A DNA stretch of 10,406 nucleotides from an uncultured Pseudomonadota bacterium. GTDB lineage: Bacteria > Desulfobacterota_B > Binatia > UBA9968. The notes beneath the pieces were generated by a model, which saw only the letters and a program-made list of their open reading frames with translations, ran no database searches and was not told where the DNA came from. Both the position numbers and the translations under genes were made by a program. The stretch lies in NCBI GenBank assembly GCA_946478635.1, contig CAMLCX010000138.1, forward strand, positions 1 through 10,406. The letters run 5' to 3'. Below, one piece after another: positions 1 through 6,319 of this stretch; position 1 is the first letter of the stretch, and every line of letters begins with the position of its first letter.

Positions 1-110
1 GCCGGCTGCGCTGGCGGCTTGCCAGGCCGCGCCCAAAAATTTTGCGACGTCGTGGATCACAATGAGTGGTTCTTTCGCATTCGCGATGGGGCTATGCTAA
101 CTAATGGCGC
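1..110. other. Window-edge region upstream of ispE, undetermined coding status
   Basis: No gene can be assigned with confidence. On the plus strand, frame 1 is open from the edge to a TGA at 112-114, which would overlap the ispE GTG start as GTGA, a common arrangement for translational coupling; its last residues read roughly VVDHNEWFFRIRDGAMLTNGA. Plus frame 2 is open to a TAA at 98-100. On the minus strand a frame could start with a GTG at 60-58 and run off the edge (MIHDVAKFLGAAWQAASAAG), but it has no clear Shine-Dalgarno sequence. I recognise none of these peptides. Confidence 0.2.
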
Positions 111-977
111 GTGAAGATTCGAGCGCCGGCAAAAATTAATCTGCGGTTGCGCATCGTCGGCAAGCGCGCCGATGGTTACCATTTACTCGACATGATCATG
201 GTACCGGTGTCGCTCTATGATGAAATCGAGATTCGGAAAATTCGCCCGGCCGGGAAAAGGCGCTCAGGCGATGACCTGATCCGGCTCCGTTGCGGCCATC
301 CGAAAGTGCCGCAAGGCAAAGACAACATTGTCTACCGCGCCGCGCAACTGATCTTGAATAGTTGCCGTTACACCCAACCGATTTCAATTAGCATAAAAAA
401 GCGCATTCCGGTCGGCGCCGGCTTGGGTGGGGGAAGCACCGACGCAGCCGCCACGCTGGTTGGCTTGAATCGGCTTTTCAATCTGCATTTGTCCATTACC
501 GCGCTGGAAAAAATGGCTGTATCGTTGGGCGCGGACGTGCCGTTCTTTATCCGTGCGCGGCCAGCCCGGGCCCGGGGAATCGGCGAACGGCTGACGCCAT
601 TGCGCGATATGGCGCGTTTTTGGTCCGTGATCATCTATCCTGGGTTCCCGGTCTCGACCGGATGGGTGTATCGAAATTTGGGCCAAAAGTTGACAAAACC
701 TATTGTAAATACTAGCATTGCGTCTTCGCTAAAGAGCATTGACGAACTCGCGCGCCGGCTCGACAATGATCTGGAAGCCGTGACCCTCGAGCGCTATCCT
801 AAGATATCAGGTCTAAAGCGAAAGCTATTGCAGGAGGGTGCTGTAGGGAGTTTAATGTCGGGCAGCGGGTCAGCAGTTTTCGGAATTTTCCCTTCGAAGC
901 GCGCAGCGGCAAGTGCGTTTCGTCGGTTGCGGAAAGAGGAGGGGGCCCGAGCGTACTTGGTACATGTGGTGAACTGA
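111..977 (+). CDS. ispE: 4-diphosphocytidyl-2-C-methyl-D-erythritol kinase (IspE)
   Basis: This cytosolic GHMP-superfamily kinase phosphorylates the 2-hydroxyl of CDP-methylerythritol with ATP, a middle step of the non-mevalonate (MEP) isoprenoid pathway. The 288 residues match the usual family length. The N-terminus carries APAKINLRL with Lys8 at the conserved catalytic lysine position. The glycine-rich ATP loop PVGAGLGGGSTDAA lies at about 100-113, the catalytic aspartate is Asp142 in GADVPFF, and the C-terminal GHMP loop MSGSGSAVFG is at 249-258. All key residues are present. The GTG start is chosen because the family motif begins within the first residues; no strong Shine-Dalgarno sequence is visible, but an open frame from upstream ends in a GTGA overlap, so coupling is possible. 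spoVG follows after 68 bases. Confidence 0.96.
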   Translation: MKIRAPAKINLRLRIVGKRADGYHLLDMIMVPVSLYDEIEIRKIRPAGKRRSGDDLIRLRCGHPKVPQGKDNIVYRAAQLILNSCRYTQPISISIKKRIPVGAGLGGGSTDAAATLVGLNRLFNLHLSITALEKMAVSLGADVPFFIRARPARARGIGERLTPLRDMARFWSVIIYPGFPVSTGWVYRNLGQKLTKPIVNTSIASSLKSIDELARRLDNDLEAVTLERYPKISGLKRKLLQEGAVGSLMSGSGSAVFGIFPSKRAAASAFRRLRKEEGARAYLVHVVN

Positions 978-996
978 GAGATCACGCGTAATAGCC

Positions 997-1002
997 TATA
1001 GT
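997..1002 (+). promoter_or_regulatory. Candidate -10 element upstream of spoVG
   Basis: TATAGT matches the sigma70 -10 consensus at five of six positions and lies in the ispE-spoVG gap, 44 bases before the spoVG ATG. No convincing -35 hexamer is found at 16-18 bases upstream, so this may be a weak or activator-dependent promoter, or chance. spoVG may instead be read through from ispE. Confidence 0.25.
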
Positions 1003-1033
1003 AACCGCCAGCAAAACATCTGGCTCGGTTCTA

Positions 1034-1040
1034 GTGGGGG
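1034..1040 (+). promoter_or_regulatory. Ribosome binding site of spoVG
   Basis: GTGGGGG ends five bases before the ATG at 1046. It supports ATG 1046 as the start over the in-frame GTG at 1034, which lies inside this purine-rich site. Confidence 0.55.
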
Positions 1041-1045
1041 TCCCT

Positions 1046-1336
1046 ATGCAGGTTACCGAGGTTAGGGTCTTTCCTGTCGACGAAGATAAACTACGGGCTT
1101 ATGTCACGATCACCCTCGATCATTGCTTTGTGATTCGTGATCTAAAAATTATCCATGGTGCCACTGGGTATTTTGTCTCAATGCCCAGCAAAAAGCGCAA
1201 AGACGGAACCTATAAGGACATCGCTCATCCGATAAACAATGAGACGCGAAGGATGATCGAGGAAAAAATCATCGCGGAATATCAAAAGGTTCTCGCCGAA
1301 GGCGGAAGCGCAACAAAAGGGTTAGAGGTCGACTGA
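1046..1336 (+). CDS. spoVG: SpoVG family nucleic-acid-binding regulator
   Basis: SpoVG proteins are small site-specific DNA/RNA-binding regulators, first named for a stage V sporulation phenotype in Bacillus but widespread in non-sporulating bacteria. The 96-residue product shows the family core: MQVTEVRVFPV, then LRAYVTITLDHCFVIRDLKII, then YFVSMPSKKRKDGTYKDIAHPIN, which contains the MPS and DIAHPIN signatures, followed by a helical, charged C-terminal tail. ATG 1046 fits the family N-terminus and has a G-rich site just upstream; the in-frame GTG at 1034 would add four residues not seen in relatives. It sits between ispE and tRNA-Gln and may share transcription with ispE. Its targets in this organism cannot be told from sequence, and nothing here suggests sporulation. 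Confidence 0.93.
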   Translation: MQVTEVRVFPVDEDKLRAYVTITLDHCFVIRDLKIIHGATGYFVSMPSKKRKDGTYKDIAHPINNETRRMIEEKIIAEYQKVLAEGGSATKGLEVD

Positions 1337-1387
1337 ACCTTAATTCCGCGCGGCCGAGAGCGGACCTCTCGATGAGGGGTTCGGGGA

Positions 1388-1461
1388 TGGGCGGTCGCCA
1401 AGCGGTAAGGCCCCGGACTTTGGATCCGGTATCGAAGGTTCGAATCCTTCCCGCCCAGCCA
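1388..1461 (+). tRNA. tRNA-Gln (anticodon UUG)
   Basis: A complete cloverleaf can be folded by eye. The acceptor strand TGGGCGG at 1388-1394 pairs with CCGCCCA at 1451-1457, followed by discriminator G1458 and an encoded CCA at 1459-1461. The anticodon stem CCGGA/TCCGG (1413-1417, 1425-1429) closes the loop CTTTGGA with anticodon TTG at 1420-1422. The T arm is GAAGG, TTCGAAT, CCTTC at 1434-1450. UUG reads CAA and, by wobble, CAG glutamine codons. The weak U-A first pair of the acceptor stem is a usual identity feature of bacterial tRNA-Gln. A stem-loop terminator follows about 56 bases downstream. Confidence 0.97.
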
Positions 1462-1517
1462 GTTTCAGAGAATTTGACGAACTGGCTCGTGTTTCTACCA
1501 ATAGATTTTTCTCTACG

Positions 1518-1550
1518 GCGCCGTTCAGCATGAACGGCGCTCGTGTTTTC
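1518..1550 (+). terminator. Stem-loop terminator candidate after tRNA-Gln
   Basis: GCGCCGTTCA (1518-1527) and TGAACGGCGC (1531-1540) form a perfect 10-bp stem closed by GCA; the innermost A-T pair probably opens to give a 5-base loop. The following TCGTGTTTTC is T-rich but not a clean T tract, so termination may be partial. It ends the spoVG/tRNA unit just before the prs promoter. Confidence 0.55.
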
Positions 1551-1555
1551 GTGAA

Positions 1556-1584
1556 TTGACGGGACGGCATAAGGCGGATAGAAA
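1556..1584 (+). promoter_or_regulatory. Candidate sigma70-type promoter of prs
   Basis: TTGACG (five of six matches to the -35 consensus), a 17-base spacer, then TAGAAA (four of six to the -10). It lies directly after the terminator stem-loop and leaves a leader of about 55 bases before the prs ATG. Spacing and position make it the best promoter in the housekeeping block; it probably drives prs-rplY-pth and perhaps the ribosomal genes beyond. Confidence 0.5.
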
Positions 1585-1647
1585 AGAGTTTCCATTTGAG
1601 CGTCACTGGACTGCGGATATTCAACTAAGCAACAGGGCAACTAAACG

Positions 1648-2589
1648 ATGGCTGAGCTAAAAATATTCGCCGGGAATTCCAATCCGCCCCTGGCTGCTGC
1701 AATCAGCGAGTATCTCAAAGTGGCCTTGGGAAAAGCTGTCGTGGAAACATTCAGCGACGGCGAAAGTAAAGTTGAAATCAAAGAAAATGTCCGGGGCGCC
1801 GACGTGTTTGTCCTGCAGTCAACTTCGGCACCGGGCAACAATAATTTGATGGAGCTCTTGCTCATGCTCGACGCGTTCAAGCGCGCTTCGGCCATGCGCA
1901 TCACCGCCGTCATGCCCTACTATGGCTACGCGCGCCAGGACAGAAAAGTTATACCGCGCGTGCCGATCAGCGCGAAGCTGGTCGCCGACTTGATCACCAC
2001 GGCGGGTGCGTCACGGATGCTTACGATGGACCTCCACTCGGGACAAATTCAGGGATTTTTCGATATTCCGGTCGATAACGTTTACGCCACACCGGTGCTG
2101 CTCGAGTATTTGAAAAAGCAGCTCAATCACAACGAGGTGACGATTGTGTCACCGGATGCGGGCGGGGTGGAGAGGGCTCGGGCCATTGCGACGCGTCTCG
2201 ACGCGTCTCTTGCGATTATCGATAAGCGGCGAGTCGGGCCCAACGTCGTTGCCGAGATGAATATCATCGGCGACGTGAAGGATCACGTCGCTATCCTGGT
2301 CGATGACATGGTCGATACCGCAGGCACGTTGACCATGGCCGCCGAGGCTCTCAAGAGAGAGGGGGCGGCAAGAATTCTCGGTTGTTGCACACACCCGGTG
2401 CTTTCCGGTCCCGCGATCAAACGGATTGAGGAATCCCCGCTGGAGGAATTGATCGTCACCAACACGATTCCGCTTGGTACGCAGGCGCAAGCCTGCAGAA
2501 AAATAAAAACGCTGTCCGTGGCGCACCTGATCGGCGAGGCGATTCGCCGGACGCACGAAGAAGAATCGATCAGTTCACTATTTGTTTAG
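1648..2589 (+). CDS. prs: Ribose-phosphate pyrophosphokinase (PRPP synthetase)
   Basis: Transfers the pyrophosphate of ATP to ribose 5-phosphate, giving PRPP for purine, pyrimidine, NAD, histidine and tryptophan synthesis; cytosolic, with hexamers known in the class I family. The 313 residues match class I enzymes. Visible motifs: FSDGE at 35-39, the ATP-binding stretch [12 protein letters not shown] at 89-100, Asp128 and His130 in [18 protein letters not shown] at 168-173, the flexible-loop lysine in DKRR at 192-195, and the PRPP-binding loop [12 protein letters not shown] at 216-227. No key residue is missing. An AGGG ten bases before the ATG is a modest ribosome binding site. rplY follows after 17 bases, consistent with one transcript. 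Class I enzymes are usually phosphate-activated and inhibited by ADP; that is family knowledge, not seen here. Confidence 0.98.
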   Translation: MAELKIFAGNSNPPLAAAISEYLKVALGKAVVETFSDGESKVEIKENVRGADVFVLQSTSAPGNNNLMELLLMLDAFKRASAMRITAVMPYYGYARQDRKVIPRVPISAKLVADLITTAGASRMLTMDLHSGQIQGFFDIPVDNVYATPVLLEYLKKQLNHNEVTIVSPDAGGVERARAIATRLDASLAIIDKRRVGPNVVAEMNIIGDVKDHVAILVDDMVDTAGTLTMAAEALKREGAARILGCCTHPVLSGPAIKRIEESPLEELIVTNTIPLGTQAQACRKIKTLSVAHLIGEAIRRTHEEESISSLFV

Positions 2590-2591
2590 CT

Positions 2592-2599
2592 GAGGAGGT
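2592..2599 (+). promoter_or_regulatory. Strong ribosome binding site for the TTG start of rplY
   Basis: GAGGAGGT is close to a full anti-16S match and ends seven bases before the TTG at 2607. It supports the rare TTG codon as the true start, as no ATG or GTG fits the family N-terminus better. Confidence 0.75.
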
Positions 2600-2606
2600 A
2601 GGTTTT

Positions 2607-3257
2607 TTGGAAACTCTAGAAATACGGGTAGATGCCCGCGACAATAAACACAAACGGGATGCTAAAAGACTGCTGCGCGAGGGGAAGATTCCCGGGATTC
2701 TCTATGGTCCAAAAACTCAAGCAATTGCGCTGGCCCTGGATAAGCGCGAGTTCTCTAGCCGCGTCGCTGATCTCGAGGGGTCCCATTTGGTGCGCTTGAA
2801 GTCCGAGTCTTCGGCGCTTGCGGATAAAGTGGCGCTGGTGAAAGAGATGCAGTACCACCCGATCAGCGGCGATGTGATTCATACCGATCTCTATGAAGTT
2901 GACCTCACCGCCAAAATCACCGTTAACGTGCCGCTTCACTTTGTCGGCAAGGCGGAAGGTGTGGTGCGCGGCGGTATTCTCCAGCCGATCGTCCGAGAGA
3001 TCGAGGTTGAATGCTTGCCGCTCGACATCCCAGCCTTTTTCGAGGTTGACGTAAGCAGGCTGGACATCGGCGACTCCGTTCACGTCGAAGAATTGACTAT
3101 ACCCGAAGGTGTCACGGCGGTTTTCGAGTCGAACTTCCCCCTCGTCGCGGTTGTGCCGCCGACGGTGGAAGAGGCTCCGGCTGCCGCGGTTGTGCCGGTG
3201 GAGGGAGCCGAAGCTGTGCCTGTGGTGGCGGAAGCGCCGAAGGAAGGCGAAGCTTAG
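2607..3257 (+). CDS. rplY: 50S ribosomal protein bL25 (Ctc/TL5 long form)
   Basis: Binds 5S rRNA in the central protuberance of the large subunit. This is the two-domain Ctc/TL5 form: the N-terminal 5S-binding domain spans about residues 1-90 (RKLLREGKIPGILYG-like region at about 20-35, then MQYHPISGDVIHTDLYEVD near 90-108). The beta-rich C-terminal domain (VPLHFVGKAEGVVRGGILQ, then a PLDIPAFFEVDVSRLDIGDSVHVEEL segment) reaches about 185. The last 30 or so residues are a low-complexity Ala/Val/Pro/Glu tail, common in this family. The start is TTG, backed by a near-consensus Shine-Dalgarno sequence. The gene sits 17 bases after prs and about 33 before pth, the same prs-ctc-pth order as in Bacillus. 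Confidence 0.95.
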   Translation: METLEIRVDARDNKHKRDAKRLLREGKIPGILYGPKTQAIALALDKREFSSRVADLEGSHLVRLKSESSALADKVALVKEMQYHPISGDVIHTDLYEVDLTAKITVNVPLHFVGKAEGVVRGGILQPIVREIEVECLPLDIPAFFEVDVSRLDIGDSVHVEELTIPEGVTAVFESNFPLVAVVPPTVEEAPAAAVVPVEGAEAVPVVAEAPKEGEA

Positions 3258-3290
3258 TCGATTGTCTGGCGGCTTCGGGGAATCGTATTG

Positions 3291-3857
3291 GTGAAACTGA
3301 TTGTCGGGCTTGGCAACCCCGGAAAGCGCTACGAGGGAACGCGGCATAACGTAGGATTCTTAGTCGTCGATTGGATTGCGGCACAAAGCAAGATTGCCAT
3401 CGATAGTAAACATTTCGGCGCGGTCGTTGGCGAAGGAGTTCTCGAAGGCGAAAAAATCGTACTGGTTAAACCGCAAACGTACATGAACCGGAGCGGGGAG
3501 CCGGTAGCCGATTTAGCCCGAGAGTACGGGCTTGGAAGCGAAGATCTGGTCGTCATCAATGATGACTTGGATCTCCCGTTCGGACGCATTCGTATCCGGC
3601 CGAACGGCAGCGCGGGCGGACATCGTGGATTGCTATCGATTGCGGAAAATCTGGCAGGCGCCCCATTTGAGCGGGTGCGCATTGGCATCGGGCGTCCGCC
3701 GGAGGGAATGGACGCAGCCCAATACGTTCTCGAGCCGTTTGATGAGTTTGAGTCAAAGCAGCTGGCCCAAGTGGTGTCGCGCGCTGCCGAATCCGTTGGT
3801 TGCATAGTCCGCGACGGCATCGATCGGGCGATGGCGACCTACAACGGAGCGAGCTGA
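3291..3857 (+). CDS. pth: Peptidyl-tRNA hydrolase
   Basis: Cleaves the ester bond of peptidyl-tRNAs that fall off ribosomes, recycling tRNA. The 188 residues match bacterial Pth. The sequence opens with the family signature MKLIVGLGNPG; catalytic or substrate residues are Asn9 (GLGNPG), His19 (GTRHNVGF), Asn66 (PQTYMNRSG) and Asp92 (INDDLDLPFG), with SAGGHRGL at 107-114. All are intact. The start is taken as GTG 3291, because the canonical N-terminus begins there. A TTG directly before it (3288) is in frame and would add one residue; the upstream GGGG at 3277-3280 fits either codon. In many Deltaproteobacteria ychF follows pth, but here the next gene is rpsF after 70 bases. Confidence 0.96.
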   Translation: MKLIVGLGNPGKRYEGTRHNVGFLVVDWIAAQSKIAIDSKHFGAVVGEGVLEGEKIVLVKPQTYMNRSGEPVADLAREYGLGSEDLVVINDDLDLPFGRIRIRPNGSAGGHRGLLSIAENLAGAPFERVRIGIGRPPEGMDAAQYVLEPFDEFESKQLAQVVSRAAESVGCIVRDGIDRAMATYNGAS

Positions 3858-3911
3858 CTCGCACGGAATTGTAAACCGGCGGGGTCTATGTTAGACAGAT
3901 CAACTTACTGT

Positions 3912-3917
3912 GGAGGT
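3912..3917 (+). promoter_or_regulatory. Ribosome binding site that fixes the rpsF start
   Basis: GGAGGT lies ten bases before the GTG at 3928. An upstream in-frame GTG at 3910 overlaps this site and has none of its own, so the site argues for the shorter protein beginning MTLYETLFLVHP, which is also the typical S6 N-terminus. Confidence 0.7.
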
Positions 3918-3927
3918 TAATAGAACC

Positions 3928-4311
3928 GTGACGTTATATGAAACCCTTTTCCTGGTTCATCCCGAAAAGGGATTGCGCATGAAAGAGTTCATCGAGAGAT
4001 TCAAAAAGGTGGTCGAGGGCCAGGAAGGCACCGTGACTCAGGTCGAGGAATGGGGTATTCGCGACCTTGCTTACAAGATCGAAAAACAGGGCAGAGGGTA
4101 TTACACCTTGTTCCGTTACCAGGCCACTGGACGGGCGGTTGACGAACTCGAACGCAATCTGAAACTGACCGACGGCATTCTCCGTTATTTGACGGTGCGT
4201 TACGACGAAGAAGCCGCGCTCGCCGGTCCCGCCTCGGCGCGCGGACATAGCGACGAAGGACGGCAGGCACCCGAGCCGGAAACGCCCAAAGTTGAGCCCT
4301 CCGTCAATTAG
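3928..4311 (+). CDS. rpsF: 30S ribosomal protein bS6
   Basis: bS6 binds 16S rRNA in the platform of the small subunit as a heterodimer with bS18, encoded next. The 127-residue product starts MTLYETLFLVHPEKG and has the ferredoxin-like core (EEWGIRDLAYKIEKQGRGYYTLFRYQATGRAVDELERNLKLTDGILRYLTVRYDE by segment, about residues 40-95). A Glu/Pro/Ala-rich tail of about 30 residues follows, as in many S6 proteins. GTG 3928 is chosen from the GGAGGT site and the family N-terminus. Unlike in E. coli and Bacillus, there is no ssb between rpsF and rpsR, only about 105 bases without a gene. The 70-base leader could hold an S6:S18 autoregulatory site, but I cannot confirm it. Confidence 0.95.
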   Translation: MTLYETLFLVHPEKGLRMKEFIERFKKVVEGQEGTVTQVEEWGIRDLAYKIEKQGRGYYTLFRYQATGRAVDELERNLKLTDGILRYLTVRYDEEAALAGPASARGHSDEGRQAPEPETPKVEPSVN

Positions 4312-4400
4312 CGGCGGCAAACATCGCGCGCGGAATTCGATGTTATGCCGGACGGAATCGCAGATCATCGCTGTTAACCCATTGAGGCAAACGTAGAAAA

Positions 4401-4406
4401 AGAGGA
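4401..4406 (+). promoter_or_regulatory. Ribosome binding site of rpsR
   Basis: AGAGGA ends ten bases before ATG 4417. The in-frame TTG at 4408 is only one base from the site, too close to be used, so ATG 4417 is preferred. Confidence 0.5.
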
Positions 4407-4416
4407 ATTGCAAGTA

Positions 4417-4713
4417 ATGGCACAGATGGAACGAGGCCCGCGGCCTTATCGAGAGAGATCGGAAGACGACAAGGGCGGAGGACCGCGTCGACGGCCCATG
4501 TTTCGGCGCAAGGTGTGCCGTTTTTGCGCCGATAAAACCCTGCGGATCGATTACAAAGATTTGAGAATGCTGACTCAATTCGTCACCGAAAGGGGAAAGA
4601 TGACTCCGAGCCGGATAACCGGAAACTGTGCCGGCCATCAGCGTTTGCTTACGACCGCCATCAAGCGGGCGCGCAGCGTGGCACTGCTCCCTTTCACTAC
4701 CGCTAAAAATTAA
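4417..4713 (+). CDS. rpsR: 30S ribosomal protein bS18 (zinc-ligand form)
   Basis: Partner of bS6 in the platform of the 30S subunit. The 98-residue product has a basic, probably disordered N-terminus (about 1-28) and the conserved core [12 protein letters not shown], then [19 protein letters not shown], then [20 protein letters not shown], ending in LLPF. Cys34 and Cys37 (C-x2-C) with Cys71 and His74 (C-x2-H) form the potential zinc site of the C+ type of this protein; many bacteria have lost these residues, so this copy probably binds zinc. ATG 4417 is selected by AGAGGA upstream; ATG 4426 is a possible alternative. A short T-run follows the stop, but there is no stem, so transcription probably continues into the membrane-protein gene 24 bases on. 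Confidence 0.95.
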   Translation: MAQMERGPRPYRERSEDDKGGGPRRRPMFRRKVCRFCADKTLRIDYKDLRMLTQFVTERGKMTPSRITGNCAGHQRLLTTAIKRARSVALLPFTTAKN

Positions 4714-4737
4714 CGTTTTTTCTCCTCGGCTAGTCTC

Positions 4738-5688
4738 ATGCAGCGGTTAGAAGTCGTAAGCAGGTTTGTCGTAGCTTTGGCTTCAAGCGTGTTTCTCTTC
4801 ATGAGCGGCATTAGTCTGCCGCCCTTGGGCGTGATCCTATTGCCGCTGGTCCCGCAGCCCGTGCTTTTGTTTGGCTTCAAGTACGGAATCGCGGGCGGCA
4901 TGGTCGTGCTCGCGCTGGCGTTTCTATTGTTCCTGTTTGTGGCCGAAGAGCTGGCATTGATGTATGGCTTGTTTGCCGTTATGGCGGGTCTATTGTTGGC
5001 TCTGCTTGGCCGGATCCGAGCCATCGAGTATCTCGTCGGTAGCATTGCCGGTGTCATGTTGTCGACGACTGCCGGACTCGCCTACTATTTTTTTGGATCG
5101 TGGACGGTGATGTTTCAAGATCTGCGCGCCAGTTTGACGCACCAGCTCGCTTCGGCGATGAATGTGCAGGAAAAGATGGGCTTGTCACAGGATAGTTTGG
5201 CGTCACTCAAGGAACAGGCTCCGCAAATCGTCGAGATGATGCTGCGGCTTTTGCCGGCGCTGCTTTTACTGAGTTTCGCGTTCATCGTGCTCATCAATCT
5301 TCTCTATCTCGGACGGCGTTTTCCCGAGCGGCGCGCCGCGTGGTTCTCGCTGCCGCATTTACGTGAGTGGAAAGGCCCCGAGCCGCTGGTCTGGGGATTG
5401 ATTGCGTGCGGAATCGTCTTATTTCTCACCGGAGCCGGTGTGTTGAACACGGTTGCTTGGAATCTTCTAGTGGTGATCGGCGCTTGTTACTTTGCCCAGG
5501 GGCTGGCTGTCATTGCCTTTTTCTTTCATAAGAACAACGTGCCGCGATTTTTGCGCGGTCTGACTTACGTATTAATTATATTTCAGCAAATTTTTACATT
5601 GCTGGTGGCCGGCCTGGGTCTCTTTGACTTGTGGGGCGATTTTCGCCGCCTGGGTAAGGATCGACTCACTCCGAGCCAGGCAGCTTAG
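4738..5688 (+). CDS. DUF2232 (YybS-like) multi-pass membrane protein
   Basis: A 316-residue integral membrane protein of unknown biochemical role. Hydrophobic segments are visible near residues 9-23, 30-49, 50-66, 70-88, 95-118, 165-190, 217-238, 240-262 and 272-296, so about eight or nine crossings. A more polar stretch at about 119-164 (FQDLRASLTHQLASAMNVQEKMG onward) probably forms a loop. The family call rests on topology, length and position: DUF2232 proteins lie between rpsR and rplI in Deltaproteobacteria and near rplI in Bacillus (yybS). There is no good Shine-Dalgarno sequence before ATG 4738, so translation may be coupled to rpsR; ATG 4801 is an alternative start but would remove the first segment. 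rplI begins 11 bases after the stop. Confidence 0.82.
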   Translation: MQRLEVVSRFVVALASSVFLFMSGISLPPLGVILLPLVPQPVLLFGFKYGIAGGMVVLALAFLLFLFVAEELALMYGLFAVMAGLLLALLGRIRAIEYLVGSIAGVMLSTTAGLAYYFFGSWTVMFQDLRASLTHQLASAMNVQEKMGLSQDSLASLKEQAPQIVEMMLRLLPALLLLSFAFIVLINLLYLGRRFPERRAAWFSLPHLREWKGPEPLVWGLIACGIVLFLTGAGVLNTVAWNLLVVIGACYFAQGLAVIAFFFHKNNVPRFLRGLTYVLIIFQQIFTLLVAGLGLFDLWGDFRRLGKDRLTPSQAA

Positions 5689-5699
5689 CGGAGGGCTTC

Positions 5700-6146
5700 A
5701 TGGAAGTCATTTTAAAGGAAGATGTTGTAAATCTCGGCAAGATTGGCGAAGTCGTGCGCGTGCGCGACGGTTATGCCAGAAACTATTTATTGCCGCGCGG
5801 ACTTGTGCTGGTCGCGAATAAGAGAAACTTGAAATCCTATGAGCACCAGAAAAAACTTGTCGGCGATCAGAAGCAAAAGTTTGTGCGTCAAGCGCAGTCC
5901 GCCGCCGGGGAGTTGGCGGGGGTTTCGCTGGTTATTCCGATGAAGGTCGGCGAGGAAGGCAAGCTCTTTGGCTCAGTGACAAATATCCAGATCGAGAAGG
6001 CGCTCAAAGCCAAAGGCCTCGATGTCGACCGGCGCAAAATCCAACTGGATGAACCGATCAAGACCGCCGGAGATCACGAAGTCCATGTTCGTCTATCCGC
6101 GGATCTCACGGTGCCGCTCAAAGTTTTGGTGGTGTCCGACAGCTAA
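5700..6146 (+). CDS. rplI: 50S ribosomal protein bL9
   Basis: Binds domain V of 23S rRNA near the base of the L1 stalk and extends from the ribosome surface; known to help keep the reading frame. The 148 residues match the family. The N-terminal domain (1 to about 47) contains the signature LGKIGEVVRVRDGYARNYLLPRGLVLVA. The long connecting helix spans about 45-75 (Lys/Gln-rich), and the C-terminal domain follows with GEEGKLFGSVTN and a closing beta strand. GGAGGG at 5690-5695 sits four bases before the ATG, and the previous gene ends 11 bases upstream, so it is co-transcribed. In many bacteria dnaB comes next; here a rho-independent terminator ends the operon. Confidence 0.97.
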   Translation: MEVILKEDVVNLGKIGEVVRVRDGYARNYLLPRGLVLVANKRNLKSYEHQKKLVGDQKQKFVRQAQSAAGELAGVSLVIPMKVGEEGKLFGSVTNIQIEKALKAKGLDVDRRKIQLDEPIKTAGDHEVHVRLSADLTVPLKVLVVSDS

Positions 6147-6180
6147 AATCGCGCGGCTTCTAACTGTTTCAAACTTGCGC

Positions 6181-6222
6181 AATGGGATGAGGGGTGAAAA
6201 GCTCTCGTCCCATTTGTGTTTT
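6181..6222 (+). terminator. Rho-independent terminator after rplI
   Basis: AATGGGATGAG (6181-6191) pairs with CTCGTCCCATT (6204-6214): 11 bp including one T-G wobble, with a 12-base loop. TGTGTTTT (6215-6222) follows as the tail. It lies 34 bases after the rplI stop and closes the ribosomal-protein operon. Confidence 0.75.
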
Positions 6223-6263
6223 CCGGACCCGTAATCAATTTTATACGGCGGTTTGCCCGTTCA

Positions 6264-6292
6264 TTGCCTAGGACAGCGCTGGTTGCTAATCT
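6264..6292 (+). promoter_or_regulatory. Candidate promoter of the DMT transporter gene
   Basis: TTGCCT, a 17-base spacer, then TAATCT preceded by TGC, which gives an extended -10. It lies after the rplI terminator and 27 bases before the ATG. The hexamers match only 4/6 and 3/6, so the call is tentative. Confidence 0.3.
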
Positions 6293-6319
6293 GCAACTCG
6301 CTCTTCTCTCTATGATGTC

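Noticed and set aside
1355..1371. CGAGAG-CGGAC-CTCTCG hairpin between spoVG and tRNA-Gln as a terminator
   Set aside because: The stem is only 6 bp, has no T tract and lies 17 bases before the tRNA, so it is more likely a minor leader fold.
1269..1640. Two minus-strand open frames (1269-1640 and 1340-1624) across tRNA-Gln
   Set aside because: They are the antisense of the tRNA; peptides such as GREGFEPSIPDPKSGALP are a well-known false annotation of reversed tRNA genes.
2616..3347. Long minus-strand open frame opposite rplY (243 codons)
   Set aside because: It is a shadow of rplY, which has a strong ribosome binding site and a clear family match; the peptide has no recognisable domain.
3910..3927. 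GTG 3910 as the rpsF start
   Set aside because: It overlaps the GGAGGT site that serves GTG 3928, and the extra residues are not found in S6 proteins.
3934..4638. Minus-strand open frame of 234 codons spanning rpsF and rpsR
   Set aside because: It lies opposite two certain ribosomal protein genes and crosses their intergenic gap; no domain is visible.
4711..4737. T-run after rpsR as a terminator
   Set aside because: There is no stable GC stem before the T-run, and the next gene starts within 24 bases.
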